A stretch of 64,000 bases of DNA from Leptolyngbya sp. FACHB-261 (GCF_014696065.1 NZ_JACJPL010000031.1:969885-1033884), one strand, 5' to 3'; shown: positions 14,905 through 23,907, counted from the first letter of the stretch. The notes: generated from the sequence alone by a model not told the origin. Made by a program: numbers and translations.

Positions 14905-15251
14905 TAAGCTTTGGCCTTAGCCACGACTTCAGCAAAGGTGTCAGGGTCGAGAACCGCAAGCTGAGCTAACATCTTGCGGTTGATTTGAATGTCAGCCTTC
15001 TTGAGCGTGCCGATTAGAGCACTGTAGCTTAAGCCCTGCTGACGAGCAGCAGCGTTGATACGGATGATCCAAAGGCTCCGGAAATCCCGCTTCTTCTTGC
15101 GGCGGTCACGATAGGCATTCCGCAACGCCTTCATCACCTGTTGGTTAGCGGTGCGGAACAACTTGGAATGGGAACCCCGGAAGCCCTTAGCCAGCTTCAG
15201 AATCTTTTTGCGCCGCTTACGAGCGACATTACCCCGTTTGACCCGTGTCAT
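14904..15251 (-). CDS. rplT: 50S ribosomal protein L20
   Basis: A 115-residue basic protein with the typical L20 start [19 protein letters not shown] and the conserved [21 protein letters not shown] and [11 protein letters not shown] blocks. L20 binds 23S rRNA early in large-subunit assembly. It follows rpmI by 44 bases, the normal rpmI-rplT pair; infC is not in front. The substrate-binding protein gene begins at its stop codon. Confidence 0.98.
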   Translation of the reverse strand: MTRVKRGNVARKRRKKILKLAKGFRGSHSKLFRTANQQVMKALRNAYRDRRKKKRDFRSLWIIRINAAARQQGLSYSALIGTLKKADIQINRKMLAQLAVLDPDTFAEVVAKAKA

Positions 15252-15295
15252 GGCTAATTAACCTAGTAGATTTTGAATGGTTCTGGACGTTGAAT

Positions 15296-15493
15296 TTAGA
15301 GGTAAGGCAGCATCAAGCGTACGTTCTCAGCATCACGCTCGTTGACCTCAGTCACACCGGTCAAACGGCTCTTACGCTTGGTAGTTTTGTGCTCTAGTAA
15401 GTGATTCTTGAAGGCTTTACGGCGGAGAAGTTTTCCACTGCCAGAGACACGAAAACGCTTGGCAGCCGCCCGACGGGTCTTGAGCTTGGGCAT
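15296..15493 (-). CDS. rpmI: 50S ribosomal protein L35
   Basis: A 65-residue basic protein, [20 protein letters not shown] at the start and a conserved KNHLLEHKT block, the full length of the family. It is a structural protein of the large ribosomal subunit and is co-transcribed with rplT. A purine-rich sequence (AGGAGGG in the 5' flank of the minus strand lies near the CCCTCCT at 15494-15500 complement) suits a ribosome-binding site close to the ATG. Confidence 0.97.
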   Translation of the reverse strand: MPKLKTRRAAAKRFRVSGSGKLLRRKAFKNHLLEHKTTKRKSRLTGVTEVNERDAENVRLMLPYL

Positions 15494-15559
15494 AGGAGGG
15501 CTTGGCTAGAATGTGGTTCAAACAAACACAGTCTCTTATCCTACAACTCCAGCGCCGTC

Positions 15560-16744
15560 CTACGCAACCAGAGCTAAGCCGCTATCCGGGTCGAATAGGT
15601 GAATATGTTCGGTTCTCAGGGCTAGGTAAATCTCCTCACCCAAAGCTACAGCCGCTTCAGGTGAAACGCGCGCCCGGATCGGGATTCGCTCCCCACCCAA
15701 TACAGTGAGCAGATGGGTTTCACTGCCCAGAGCCTCAATCAAATCTACCCGTACAGGCAAGTTACGGGGAGCTGGAGGACTGAGACTAAGGTGCTCCGGG
15801 CGAATTCCTAGAGTTAGGCTATGCCCGTCATAGCGACTCAAAAGCGGCCCCCAGTTCTCAGGCAGGGTCAGGCGGAAACAAGGGTGCAACAGCAAAAGCG
15901 GCGCTTTAACCTGAACTGGAATAAAGTTCATCGGCGGCGAGCCAATAAACTCTGCTACGAAGCGATTGGCAGGCTGGTTGTAAAGCTCGAGCGGACTGGC
16001 AACCTGCTGAACCTCACCCCCATTCAGCACCGCCACACGGTCGCCCATCGTCATCGCTTCAGTCTGATCATGGGTGACATAGATCGTGGTTGTTCCCAAC
16101 CGTCGTTGCAGTTGCACGATCTGGGAGCGGGTTTCAGAACGTAACTTGGCATCAAGGTTAGACAGAGGCTCATCCATTAGAAAAACCTTGGGCTGGCGAG
16201 CCATCGCTCGCCCCAGAGCCACTCGCTGTTTTTGCCCACCCGATAGCTGCTTAGGCAAACGCTCCAGCAGGGCTTCAATCTGCAACATTTGAGCGACCAT
16301 GCGTACCCGTTCGTTCACCATTTCTTCCTGAGCCGATAGGTAACGTAACCCCTTAGGCAACGGACGGGTGGCGCTAACCAGCAGGTTTGAGACCCAGCTT
16401 GGTGAGGATGAGGATGAAGTGGGTGCGGGCAGAGTACGACGCAGGCCAAAGGCCAGGTTGTTGTACACACTCATGTGGGGGTAAAGCGCATAGCTCTGGA
16501 ACACCATAGCGATGTCCCGCGCTTTAGGTGGCAGATCGTTGATCACCCGACCACTGATCCGAATATTGCCGGCGGTCACGCTTTCCAGACCAGCAATTAA
16601 ACGCAGTAGCGTACTTTTGCCGCAACCAGAGGGTCCAACTAGTACTAGAAACTCGCCATCGGCAACTGTGAGATGGATACGCTTGAGGACGGTTGCCCCT
16701 GCCCCGAAGCTTTTATAAAGGTTCTCTAGGACGACATCTGCCAT
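15560..16744 (-). CDS. ABC transporter ATP-binding protein (MalK/UgpC type)
   Basis: A 394-residue cytoplasmic ATPase of sugar or glycerol-phosphate importers. It has Walker A GPSGCGKST near 39-47, the Q loop MVFQSYALYPHM, the signature LSGGQKQR, Walker B VFLMDEPLSNLDAK and the H loop VTHDQTEA, plus a C-terminal TOBE/MalK regulatory domain (LGIRPEHLSL). An insertion of about 40 residues, Ser-rich (LPAPTSSSSSPSWVSN), separates the Q loop from the signature. Permease and binding-protein genes are absent nearby, so the ATPase probably serves unlinked importers. ATG 16744. Confidence 0.9.
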   Translation of the reverse strand: MADVVLENLYKSFGAGATVLKRIHLTVADGEFLVLVGPSGCGKSTLLRLIAGLESVTAGNIRISGRVINDLPPKARDIAMVFQSYALYPHMSVYNNLAFGLRRTLPAPTSSSSSPSWVSNLLVSATRPLPKGLRYLSAQEEMVNERVRMVAQMLQIEALLERLPKQLSGGQKQRVALGRAMARQPKVFLMDEPLSNLDAKLRSETRSQIVQLQRRLGTTTIYVTHDQTEAMTMGDRVAVLNGGEVQQVASPLELYNQPANRFVAEFIGSPPMNFIPVQVKAPLLLLHPCFRLTLPENWGPLLSRYDGHSLTLGIRPEHLSLSPPAPRNLPVRVDLIEALGSETHLLTVLGGERIPIRARVSPEAAVALGEEIYLALRTEHIHLFDPDSGLALVA

Positions 16745-16820
16745 CAGCCCGCCCCTCAGCGTGTTGTAGTCTCAGAAATCAGTAGTCTCAGAGATCATAG
16801 GAGATTTACAAACCTTGGCG

Positions 16821-17609
16821 ATGCTAACGCAACTGCTGCGCTGCCTGACTCTGTGCCTAATGCTGGTTTTGCTGATGCTTCCTGCTCAAGCAGCAGAGGA
16901 TGGCTATCAAGTGCTGGACGAACTGGCAAACCAGGCCGAAGCCGCAACTGAGGCTGGTCGCTTTGCCCAAGCTGAGGGCTTCTGGACCCAAATTCTCGAA
17001 CGCTTTCCTGACAACGCAGCAGCCTGGAGCAATCGGGGCAACGCTCGGGTTAGTCAGGGAAAACTCAACGAGGCGCTCGACGATTACAGCCAAGCGGTCG
17101 AATTAGCTCCCAACGTTCCTGACCCCTATCTCAATCGGGGTACAGCTTGGGAAGGACTGAGCGAATGGGACAAGGCTATCGCTGACTACGACCGGGTTTT
17201 GGAGCTGAACCCCAACGACGCAGCGGGGTACAACAACCGGGGTAGCGCTAAGGCCGGTCGCGGGGATTGGCAACAGGCTTTGGCTGACTATCGTAAAGCC
17301 ACTGAACTAGCGCCTGGCTTCGCCTTCGCTCGTGCCAACTACGCTTTAGCCCTTTACCAAACCGAGCAACCACTCCTAGCAGAACGAGAATGGCGCAACT
17401 TGGCTCGCCGCTATCCCAATTTTGCTGATGTGCGGGCGGCTTTAGCTGCTAGCTTATGGGTGAAAGGTCGACGCGGCGAGGCAGAAAGTTACTGGGTTGG
17501 CGCCGTAGGTCTGGATCCCCGCTATAAGGATCTAGATTGGGTCAGTCAAACCCGTCGCTGGCCACCAACCTTAGTATCGGCCCTCCAGCGCTTCCTAGAG
17601 CTGGAATGA
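16821..17609 (+). CDS. Exported tetratricopeptide-repeat protein
   Basis: A 262-residue protein with a signal peptide (CLTLCLMLVLLMLPAQAAE) and about four TPRs, for example AAWSNRGNARVSQGKLNEAL, PYLNRGTAWEGLSEWDKAI and AAGYNNRGSAKAGRGDWQQAL. The WSNRGNA and NRGSAKAG patterns are typical of cyanobacterial TPR proteins of the thylakoid lumen or periplasm. TPRs mediate protein contacts. No enzymatic domain is seen. ATG 16821 is preferred over a TTG six bases upstream. The divergent ABC ATPase lies 76 bases away. The precise role is unknown. Confidence 0.8.
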   Translation: MLTQLLRCLTLCLMLVLLMLPAQAAEDGYQVLDELANQAEAATEAGRFAQAEGFWTQILERFPDNAAAWSNRGNARVSQGKLNEALDDYSQAVELAPNVPDPYLNRGTAWEGLSEWDKAIADYDRVLELNPNDAAGYNNRGSAKAGRGDWQQALADYRKATELAPGFAFARANYALALYQTEQPLLAEREWRNLARRYPNFADVRAALAASLWVKGRRGEAESYWVGAVGLDPRYKDLDWVSQTRRWPPTLVSALQRFLELE

Positions 17610-17708
17610 GCCGCGCTGAATGGGGCTACACATCGCGTAAACACACAGCGCGTAGATGTATGGATTATTTCTCTAGGCTGTCAGAAAACTTAACTACATT
17701 AAAGCCCC

Positions 17709-18413
17709 ATGTTGATTCGGCTTTTTACTGACTTTGACGGTCCGATTATGGACATCTCAGAGCGCTACTACCAGGTTTATCTGTACTGCGTCGCTCAGAC
17801 TAAACGGCAGGGGCAACTTGTCACTACCCTCAGCAAAGCCGATTTCTGGGCGCTTAAACGCGACCGGGTGCCTGAGGTAGAAATTGCTCGTCGCTCAGGG
17901 TTTGACGAAGAGCAAGCGGCTGCCTTTGCTAAGCTACGCCGGGCCACTGTTCACACTGATGAGTATTTTCCCTACGACCAACTTGCACCAGGGGCAGTAG
18001 AGGCTCTGGAAATGCTCAAGGAATATGAGGTAGAGCTAGGTGTTATGACCATGCGTCACAGGCGCGAGTTGCTGCCTGTGTTAGAGCAATATGACTTGGG
18101 CCGCTTCTTTCCTGAAACTCACATCTATTGTCTAGATGATGACTACGTCAAAACTGGCGATACTAATGACAAACCCCTGCTAATGGCTCGCACCTTAGCA
18201 GAGTTGCCAGTAGCAGAGACGGTTTGGATGGTCGGCGACACCGAGGCAGATCTGCTATCAGCCAAGAACCACAACATTCCAGTGATCGGGGTTCTCTCCG
18301 GCATCCGCAACCGGGAACAGTTGGCAAAATACGAGCCGAACTACATCGTGCCGGATCTAGCCGCCGCCGTCGAAATCTTTCTGGAACACACGGGTCTGAA
18401 GGCAAAAAGCTAG
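17709..18413 (+). CDS. HAD-superfamily hydrolase
   Basis: A 234-residue HAD-like phosphatase. Motif I is FTDFDGPIMD (nucleophile Asp8, acid/base Asp10), motif II the TMRHRREL region, and motif IV VWMVGDTEADLLSAKN. A helical cap of about 70 residues lies between motifs I and II, as in subfamily I phosphoglycolate-phosphatase-like enzymes. The substrate is not predictable from sequence. ATG 17709. It stands alone, with its 3' end overlapping the convergent CPP1-like gene by 4 bases. Confidence 0.85.
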   Translation: MLIRLFTDFDGPIMDISERYYQVYLYCVAQTKRQGQLVTTLSKADFWALKRDRVPEVEIARRSGFDEEQAAAFAKLRRATVHTDEYFPYDQLAPGAVEALEMLKEYEVELGVMTMRHRRELLPVLEQYDLGRFFPETHIYCLDDDYVKTGDTNDKPLLMARTLAELPVAETVWMVGDTEADLLSAKNHNIPVIGVLSGIRNREQLAKYEPNYIVPDLAAAVEIFLEHTGLKAKS

Positions 18414-19006
18414 CGCAAAAAGCAAGCTATAAGCCACAGAACCAGGAATGTCAGACCAGAGAACACTAATTGATTAATCCCTGGGCTGAGCAAGCCCGCC
18501 ACGAAGCCAGCAAGCAGGACTCCGCCCACGAGCGCTCCCAGCGTAAGTAACACGGCCCGTCCGAGCTTGCGCTCTTTGCGGTTGAGGAAATAGAGACTGG
18601 CAAGAACTCCTAAGGCAAGCGCAAAGGTAACCCGCAACGGGTCCAGGATGCCCCAGAGCCCAAGACCAGCAAAAACCGCAAACGATACTCCGATTTCCTT
18701 GGGAGGCGGAGTGTCAACGAGCTGCTGAAACCAAGCGGGACCTCTAGGCGCAGGAGCCGTGACAACGCTGGGTGGAGGCTGTACTAAACGCTCTGGGTAG
18801 CGGATACGGTCAGGGACCTTGATCTTGCCTTCTTGTCGCAGCCGCAGCCGATCCATGAGGATGGCGTCATAGGCAGCTTCAATGCTGGCCACTTGCTTCT
18901 CATCGCCCTCGAGCTGCTCGATTAGACGATCTCGAACTTCGCGAATTTCCTCGAAAGAGGCATCTTCTGACACCCCGAGACGCCGGTAAGGGCTCTGGTC
19001 GTTCAT
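18410..19006 (-). CDS. CPP1-like (DUF3353) membrane protein
   Basis: A 198-residue protein with a J-domain-like N-terminus lacking HPD (SPYRRLGVSEDASFEEI) and a Pro-rich linker, then about three transmembrane segments (FAVFAGLGLWGILDPL, AVLLTLGALVGGVLLAGF and LVFSGLTFLVLWLIACF). This matches the CPP1/CDF1 family of cyanobacteria and chloroplasts. Plant CPP1 is a holdase chaperone for protochlorophyllide oxidoreductase. The cyanobacterial function is less certain. The ATG at 19006 follows a reasonable upstream region. Confidence 0.85.
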   Translation of the reverse strand: MNDQSPYRRLGVSEDASFEEIREVRDRLIEQLEGDEKQVASIEAAYDAILMDRLRLRQEGKIKVPDRIRYPERLVQPPPSVVTAPAPRGPAWFQQLVDTPPPKEIGVSFAVFAGLGLWGILDPLRVTFALALGVLASLYFLNRKERKLGRAVLLTLGALVGGVLLAGFVAGLLSPGINQLVFSGLTFLVLWLIACFLR

Positions 19007-19444
19007 CGGCCATCAGTTGATAAGTAGCTGCTGAATCTTCAGGCTAGCTTAGGGCTCCCCTTCTTCACAAGCAATTCGTGGCAGGATTCTCAATGAGTTC
19101 GTGCTTAATTGAGTCTTTACAAGAAAATACGGACTCTACACGAGCATTTAGTGCTAGATCTGGTAGGTAATCGGGTGGTCGATTCGGTTTGGTTTCGGTA
19201 AGCTGGGTTGTTAGGCTGGTTCAGATAGCCTAGCGACCTCAACTGACCTAAGTAATTAGCAAGGGTCCAGACTCAATGGACACAGTTAGCCTTACAGAAA
19301 TCAACACATTGTAATGATTTGTGTTGAGGTCTAACCTGATGCTCAAGGGCCTGGGTCGAATAGAGTGAACGGGGCGAAGCTGTCTGAAAGCGGTTTTTGA
19401 TTCTTGTAGTCTGTCCCTACTGTTGCGATCTCGAGCATTAGCAT
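19007..19444. other. 438-base intergenic region between two divergent genes
   Basis: This gap separates the divergent CPP1-like and response-regulator genes, so it should hold both promoters. I see one inverted repeat, TCAACACA/TGTGTTGA with an 11-base spacer, at 19301-19327, which could be an operator. No clear -35/-10 pair or coding frame stands out. Confidence 0.4.
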
Positions 19445-20191
19445 ATGGCCCAAGCCAAAATTCTCGTGGTAGATGATGAGGTGGCAACCCGAACCCTTGT
19501 CTGCCGCTATCTAACTAAGCAGGGATATCAGATGGAGTCCGCTGAGGATGGCAAGAGCGCCTTAGCGTCCTTCACCCAATTCAATCCAGATCTGGTGATT
19601 CTGGACGTGAACCTGCCAGATACCAGTGGCTACCGCCTGTGCCAGGAGATGCAGACCCAGACTCAGGTGTTTGTGCTGATGCTGACCAGTCGCACCGACG
19701 AAGCTGATAAAATTCAAGGCTTTTCTCAGGGAGCTGACGACTACATCACCAAGCCTTTCAGCCTGCGCGAACTAGGGGTGCGGGTGCAAGCCATTCTCAA
19801 GCGTCAACGCAGCGTGAGTGTCGCCGAGCAACAATGCTTGACCTTCAATGGTCTCAGCATCGACCCGGTAAGACGCGAAGTCACCCTCAATGAGTCCTTG
19901 GTGCCTCTGACTGCCTTGGAGTTTGATTTGTTACATCTGCTTGCCAGTCATCCGGAGCGAGTTTGGCGACGGGCAGAGCTGATCCAGGAGGTCTGGGACT
20001 ATGAGTACGTCGGTGACCAACGGGTTGTGGACGTCCACATCGGTCAGATTCGGAAGAAAATCGAGCTAGACACTAGCCAGCCAGCCTTGATCCAAACTGT
20101 GAGAGGCGTGGGTTACAAGTTCAAAGCACCTGAAGCCTCAGGCAATGCTGATGCGGCTCCAGATGCCAAGTCAGAGGCTAGAGCTGGCTGA
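19445..20191 (+). CDS. OmpR/PhoB-family response regulator
   Basis: A 248-residue transcription factor. The receiver has the acidic pocket VVDDE near residue 10, phospho-acceptor Asp54 in LVILDVNLPD, Thr in MLTSRTD, and Lys in ITKPFS. The C-terminal winged helix has LTALEFDLLHLL, VWDYEYVGDQRVVDVHIGQIRKKIE and the final TVRGVGYKF. The sequence differs from RpaA and RpaB in the receiver, so I do not assign either. An acidic tail of about 20 residues extends past the DNA-binding domain. No histidine kinase is adjacent. Its 3' end overlaps the convergent gene by 14 bases. Confidence 0.88.
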   Translation: MAQAKILVVDDEVATRTLVCRYLTKQGYQMESAEDGKSALASFTQFNPDLVILDVNLPDTSGYRLCQEMQTQTQVFVLMLTSRTDEADKIQGFSQGADDYITKPFSLRELGVRVQAILKRQRSVSVAEQQCLTFNGLSIDPVRREVTLNESLVPLTALEFDLLHLLASHPERVWRRAELIQEVWDYEYVGDQRVVDVHIGQIRKKIELDTSQPALIQTVRGVGYKFKAPEASGNADAAPDAKSEARAG

Positions 20192-20546
20192 GGGCTTCCC
20201 GTTCAAAGTGACGACAGCCTGCACAGGGCCCTTGGGGGTTGACCGCACAGCGGATCAACTCCGATTGGGCGTTGAAGCGGCAATTGGCTTCTCCAAGCAC
20301 CCAACGGTCCCCCACTAAGCTACGCTCTGTAGGGCGAGGGCTGAGCTTGACATAGAGTGAGATGCGGCTGAGGTGATAGCGTCCTAGCTTAAGCGCGTAG
20401 TGGTGACGGCGCTCTAGGACCATATAGGTTTTGTCCGCATACTCCACACAGGTTCCGGGTTGGGGCATCCAATCCAGTGCTACTGAACCTAGGAGGGTAC
20501 GTGGATGACTGAGATAAAAGTGAGTGGGTAGCGATGAACTCTCCAC
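20178..20546 (-). CDS. Cyanobacterial DUF6464-like protein
   Basis: A 122-residue soluble protein. The N-terminal part (DWMPQPGTCVEYADKTYMVLERRH) reads like a small beta-barrel, and the C-terminus carries a Cys cluster, CRFNAQSELIRCAVNPQGPC followed by AGC, possibly metal binding. The pattern matches my memory of the cyanobacterial DUF6464 family, of unknown function. It overlaps the 3' end of the response-regulator gene by 14 bases and precedes the M23 peptidase in the direction of transcription's opposite side. Start ATG 20546. Confidence 0.65.
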   Translation of the reverse strand: MESSSLPTHFYLSHPRTLLGSVALDWMPQPGTCVEYADKTYMVLERRHHYALKLGRYHLSRISLYVKLSPRPTERSLVGDRWVLGEANCRFNAQSELIRCAVNPQGPCAGCRHFEREALSQL

Positions 20547-20617
20547 AGGGCAGGCCCAGAGGTGTAATGGTGCTTACATATGTTACTGCACCTATCTCCT
20601 GAGCCTGCTGTAGGCGA

Positions 20618-21655
20618 TCAGCTCTGCCCCGCTCCAGCAGAGTTGACGGCGAGCTGCTGAACAAGTTGGCCCAGAGCCAGTTGTACCTGCTCTGTAATAT
20701 CTACTGCCACACGGCCTGCAGCTGTATTTTGCCAAAGCTCAAAGTGCAGGTGGGGACCGGTACTTAATCCCGTAGAGCCAACTGCTCCGATTACCTGTCC
20801 CTGCTCAACCCACTCGCCAGGTTGCACAAATACTTGCGAGAGATGGCCGTAGCGGGTTTCGTTGCCATCAGAGTGGTTCAGAATGACCGCTAGACCGAGA
20901 TTGCCTAGGAATTCAGCGATGGCAACGCGGCCCGCAAAAGCTGCCAGGACTGGAGTGCCCTCCGCTGCGCCCAAGTCAACGCCTCGATGGAACGTGACCT
21001 GGCCCGTGATCGGATGAACTCGCAGCCCAAAAGCAGAGGTCACTGCTGCCGGGGAGGGCAGTGGATAGAGCAAACCTAAGTCGCCATTACCGGGGTAGCG
21101 GCTTAGATACCCAGCACGGCTGGCGAGAAAAGTGCGTAAAGAAGTTGGGTTCTTCGTGTTGCGGTTAATGATGTAGCTGGCCAAAGTCGCCAGGTCGGGC
21201 TCCTGAATCGGAGCAGATTTGAGAGCGCGTCGCGACTGGGCTGCAGCCTGTCTGGTTGGTGCTGAGGTTGAAGGAAGAGCAGCGGTAGGAGTGGCAGGCG
21301 GCGTGGGACGCTGGCAGAGATTGCTCTGCAGCTTCGACAGAGTCTTGCCGCTAACCTGGGCCTGACAGCCCGTGCTGCGGTTTTCCATCACAACTGTGAT
21401 CTGCTGCTCTGGTTCCTCCACAGGGGCTACTGGTGCAGAGGAAGCTTGGGGCGCTATCGTCTCAGGCTTAGCGACCGCCTCGGGTGTTTCGAAGACAACC
21501 TCTAATGGGGCGCTAGGCGCAGCCATTTCTACAGGAGCCGTGCTTGGTTCCATGCTTGTGGGCGAGGACTCAGCCCAAGCTGCACCAAGATCACAGACCG
21601 GACCAGCAACTAATGCCAGCCCCAATGCCTGTAGCAATAGGGAAAGACGACGCAT
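20618..21655 (-). CDS. M23-family peptidoglycan DD-metallopeptidase
   Basis: A 345-residue exported protein. A signal peptide (LSLLLQALGLALVAGPV) is followed by a Pro/Ala-rich low-complexity stretch (residues 25-130). The C-terminal LytM domain has the zinc ligands in FHRGVDLGA (His-x3-Asp) and the HLHFELW (HxH) motif near residue 305, plus YGHLSQ. Such enzymes cut peptide cross-links in peptidoglycan; the intact motif argues for an active enzyme rather than an EnvC-like activator. ATG 21655. The upstream neighbour is birA, 27 bases away and on the same strand. Confidence 0.88.
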   Translation of the reverse strand: MRRLSLLLQALGLALVAGPVCDLGAAWAESSPTSMEPSTAPVEMAAPSAPLEVVFETPEAVAKPETIAPQASSAPVAPVEEPEQQITVVMENRSTGCQAQVSGKTLSKLQSNLCQRPTPPATPTAALPSTSAPTRQAAAQSRRALKSAPIQEPDLATLASYIINRNTKNPTSLRTFLASRAGYLSRYPGNGDLGLLYPLPSPAAVTSAFGLRVHPITGQVTFHRGVDLGAAEGTPVLAAFAGRVAIAEFLGNLGLAVILNHSDGNETRYGHLSQVFVQPGEWVEQGQVIGAVGSTGLSTGPHLHFELWQNTAAGRVAVDITEQVQLALGQLVQQLAVNSAGAGQS

Positions 21656-21682
21656 GCTTCAATATCCTCACGCAGAGAGTAG

Positions 21683-22483
21683 CTAACGGCCTTGATTAAC
21701 TGACGGGGCAACGGCAGAATCAGGCTCACCTGACCCAGAGTAACCCAGCTGAATCGTACCTGGTTTGAGCTGGATTTCAAGAGGCCCTGCTCGGTCATCG
21801 CACTGTAAGCGCAAGTCACCCTCAGCTGTCACCCCCGTAATCGTGCCCTCACGACCGGCCCAGCGAATCCGGGCACCCAGGCTGCTCAAAAAGCCTAGAT
21901 ACTCAGGGACGATAGCGTCGATCTCGCCCTGGTCTAAATAGGTATAGCCCTGCTCAAGCCCCTTAAGAACTATTGCGGTCAGAGTTGAGAAGGCAAGCTC
22001 TGGAAATGCTTCTAGATTGATACCTGTCTCCGGCACAGAATTACGCCAGTTGATACCGACGCCGATCACAGCTTGATGAATTAGGCCACGCTGGAGACGG
22101 GTTTCAGTCAAAATGCCACCGAGTTTCTGCCCTTCGAGAATTAGATCATTGGGCCATTTAAGCCGCACAGGAATGCCATAGTCGCTGAGTGCGGTGGCAA
22201 GACCCCAGGCAGCAGCTAGAGTCAGTTGCTGAGCCTGGGCGGCGCTAAGCGCTTGGGGCTGAACCAGTACAGACAGGTAGAGCCCTCCTGGCTGAGACTG
22301 CCAGGTTCGGCCCCATTGTCCTCGTCCAGCATTCTGGGACTGAGCAATGACCGTGGTACCTGTAGTCGCACCCTGCAGAGCCAAATCCCAAGCCACCTGA
22401 TTCGTAGAGTTGGTGTGCTCTAGACAGTGCAGGGGCCGACCAAAGCGACCCAGTGCTAACTCATGACCCAAATTTTCTAGCAA
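21683..22483 (-). CDS. birA: Biotin--[acetyl-CoA-carboxylase] ligase
   Basis: A 266-residue monofunctional biotin protein ligase. It has the biotinyl-AMP loop in AQSQNAGRGQWGRTW, then GGLYLSVLVQP, KWPNDLILEGQKLGGIL and GVGIN, with a C-terminal SH3-like domain. There is no N-terminal helix-turn-helix, so no repressor function. It loads biotin on the AccB subunit of acetyl-CoA carboxylase. The only sensible start is TTG at 22483, preceded at good distance by GGGGGAAA. pgeF is divergent from it. Confidence 0.92.
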   Translation of the reverse strand: MLENLGHELALGRFGRPLHCLEHTNSTNQVAWDLALQGATTGTTVIAQSQNAGRGQWGRTWQSQPGGLYLSVLVQPQALSAAQAQQLTLAAAWGLATALSDYGIPVRLKWPNDLILEGQKLGGILTETRLQRGLIHQAVIGVGINWRNSVPETGINLEAFPELAFSTLTAIVLKGLEQGYTYLDQGEIDAIVPEYLGFLSSLGARIRWAGREGTITGVTAEGDLRLQCDDRAGPLEIQLKPGTIQLGYSGSGEPDSAVAPSVNQGR

Positions 22484-22563
22484 CCGTTTCCCCCGGTTCT
22501 TAGGATCTTGCTTTAGGAAGCTACCACGTTAGGATAATCGACGTTGCCCGAAGGTTTTAACCG

Positions 22564-23295
22564 ATGCACACCTGGCACTGGCGCACCTGGCAAGATTTGC
22601 CTTACCTCACCTGTAGCCTCTTGGAGCCCTGGTCTCATGGGTTTCTGACCCGAGAATTTTGGCCTCGGCCTCTAATTGAGATCGCGCCCGTTCTGCATCC
22701 TGAGCTGAGGCCGCACCGAGCTAAACAGGTCCACGGCAACTCCATTGTGGCTGTGGAAGACCTAGCTGAGGAGAGCGATGAGTTGTTGGAGGCAGATGGG
22801 GTGTTTGTTAGCGGTGGCCAATATTCAGTGTGGGTGTGTACAGCAGACTGCACCCCAGCCTTGATCGCTGATACGACTCGGGGCAGTTGTGCCGCGATCC
22901 ATGCTGGCTGGCGAGGGACAGCCGCCAAAATTTTGCCAGAGGCTATCCGCCGCTTTCTCAATACAGGTTCCCGCCTTGAAGACTTACGGGTGGCGCTAGG
23001 ACCGTCAATCTCAGGCGACATGTACCAGGTTTCAGAAGACGTAGCTTCTCAAGTTGCGCTAACAGTAGCTCAAGCAGACCTCGCGCTCCGACCCGACGCT
23101 GAGGCGGGCAAGATACGCCTAGACATTCGTAAGGTTCAAGGCTTACAGCTTGCTCAACTGGGACTGCAAGCTGACCAAATTGCTATCGCTCCTCACTGCA
23201 CCTACAGCGAGCCAGAACGCTTTTTCTCCTACCGACGCGATAGCCGCAAGCAGGTGCAGTGGTCGGGAATTGTGAGTACTGAGCTTAGTAGCTGA
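22564..23295 (+). CDS. pgeF: Peptidoglycan editing factor PgeF (YfiH, multicopper-oxidase-like fold)
   Basis: A 243-residue cytosolic protein of the YfiH/DUF152 family. The metal-site motifs are present: KQVHG with its His, CTADCTPAL with Cys, HAGWRGTA, and the C-terminal HCTYSEPERFFSYRRD. Family members in E. coli remove misincorporated amino acids from peptidoglycan precursors and show purine-nucleoside phosphorylase/oxidase activity in vitro. ATG 22564; divergent from birA by 80 bases. Its stop is 3 bases from the convergent gene's stop. Confidence 0.9.
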   Translation: MHTWHWRTWQDLPYLTCSLLEPWSHGFLTREFWPRPLIEIAPVLHPELRPHRAKQVHGNSIVAVEDLAEESDELLEADGVFVSGGQYSVWVCTADCTPALIADTTRGSCAAIHAGWRGTAAKILPEAIRRFLNTGSRLEDLRVALGPSISGDMYQVSEDVASQVALTVAQADLALRPDAEAGKIRLDIRKVQGLQLAQLGLQADQIAIAPHCTYSEPERFFSYRRDSRKQVQWSGIVSTELSS

Positions 23296-23297
23296 GC

Positions 23298-23603
23298 TCA
23301 GCAGCGTAGGTTAGAGCGCCAACGCAGGGGCTCGTTGATGAGTTGATGCCAAATATGTCTAAGCGCCTTGGCAACTAGAATCTGCTCGCCTTGCGAAGGA
23401 AGTGGCTTATCAAATAGGCTGGCGAGTTGGCGGGCATCCTCAAGCGGAATTCCGAAACCGGCGAGTTGCAGTTGGTAAGACTGTTCTTGAACTGGGTTAC
23501 GGCCTTGGGTCAGGAGCTGCAAGTATTCGGTATCGGTCATCTCCAAGTCCGTGATCTTGGCCTGCTCACGCTGAGGCTGTAGCCCGACATTGCTTTCCAA
23601 CAT
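23298..23603 (-). CDS. Hypothetical protein of 101 residues
   Basis: A soluble, Gln/Leu-rich protein that begins with ATG 23603 (a second ATG, MTDTEY, lies 21 residues in). It contains TDTEYLQLLTQGRNPVQEQS and a helical C-terminus ending WRSNLRC. There is no signal peptide or known motif. The frame is intact, with good codon use, and is convergent with pgeF by 2 bases. I do not recognise it. Confidence 0.65.
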   Translation of the reverse strand: MLESNVGLQPQREQAKITDLEMTDTEYLQLLTQGRNPVQEQSYQLQLAGFGIPLEDARQLASLFDKPLPSQGEQILVAKALRHIWHQLINEPLRWRSNLRC

Positions 23604-23790
23604 ACTGTCGCCTAATTCAAGCTTCTGTTCGTGCAGCAGAGTTGCTGTGGGGGTCTCTCACGGCTCTGCTTAGATTAGGGTTCCCCCTGAAGAGAGATTT
23701 TACTCAAATACAGCCTAAGCAATATGGCTGATTTTGCCGAGTCAGAGCGCATCCAACTGTAGCTGGTTTAACCAAACGGAGGGTTGCTAG

Positions 23791-23856
23791 CCACTACCAA
23801 TAAAAGAATTGCCGTGGCTAAGTGAATAGCCACGGCAATTCTTTTATTGGTAGTGG
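23791..23856. terminator. Perfect 30-bp inverted repeat, probable terminator
   Basis: Arms 23791-23820 and 23827-23856 are exact reverse complements (30 of 30) around a 6-base loop, AGTGAA. A GC-rich core (GCCGTGGCTA) is flanked by AATT and CTTTTATT, so each direction ends in a T-rich run inside the outer stem. It lies downstream of the DUF4383 gene (minus strand, ending 23908) and may terminate it. The outer part of the stem is longer than a terminator needs. The rest of the 304-base gap shows nothing else. Confidence 0.75.
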
Positions 23857-23907
23857 ACCAACGAACCTAGCGTTCGCCAGTCATCAGTTCTGGGGAGGTT
23901 GGCTTAC

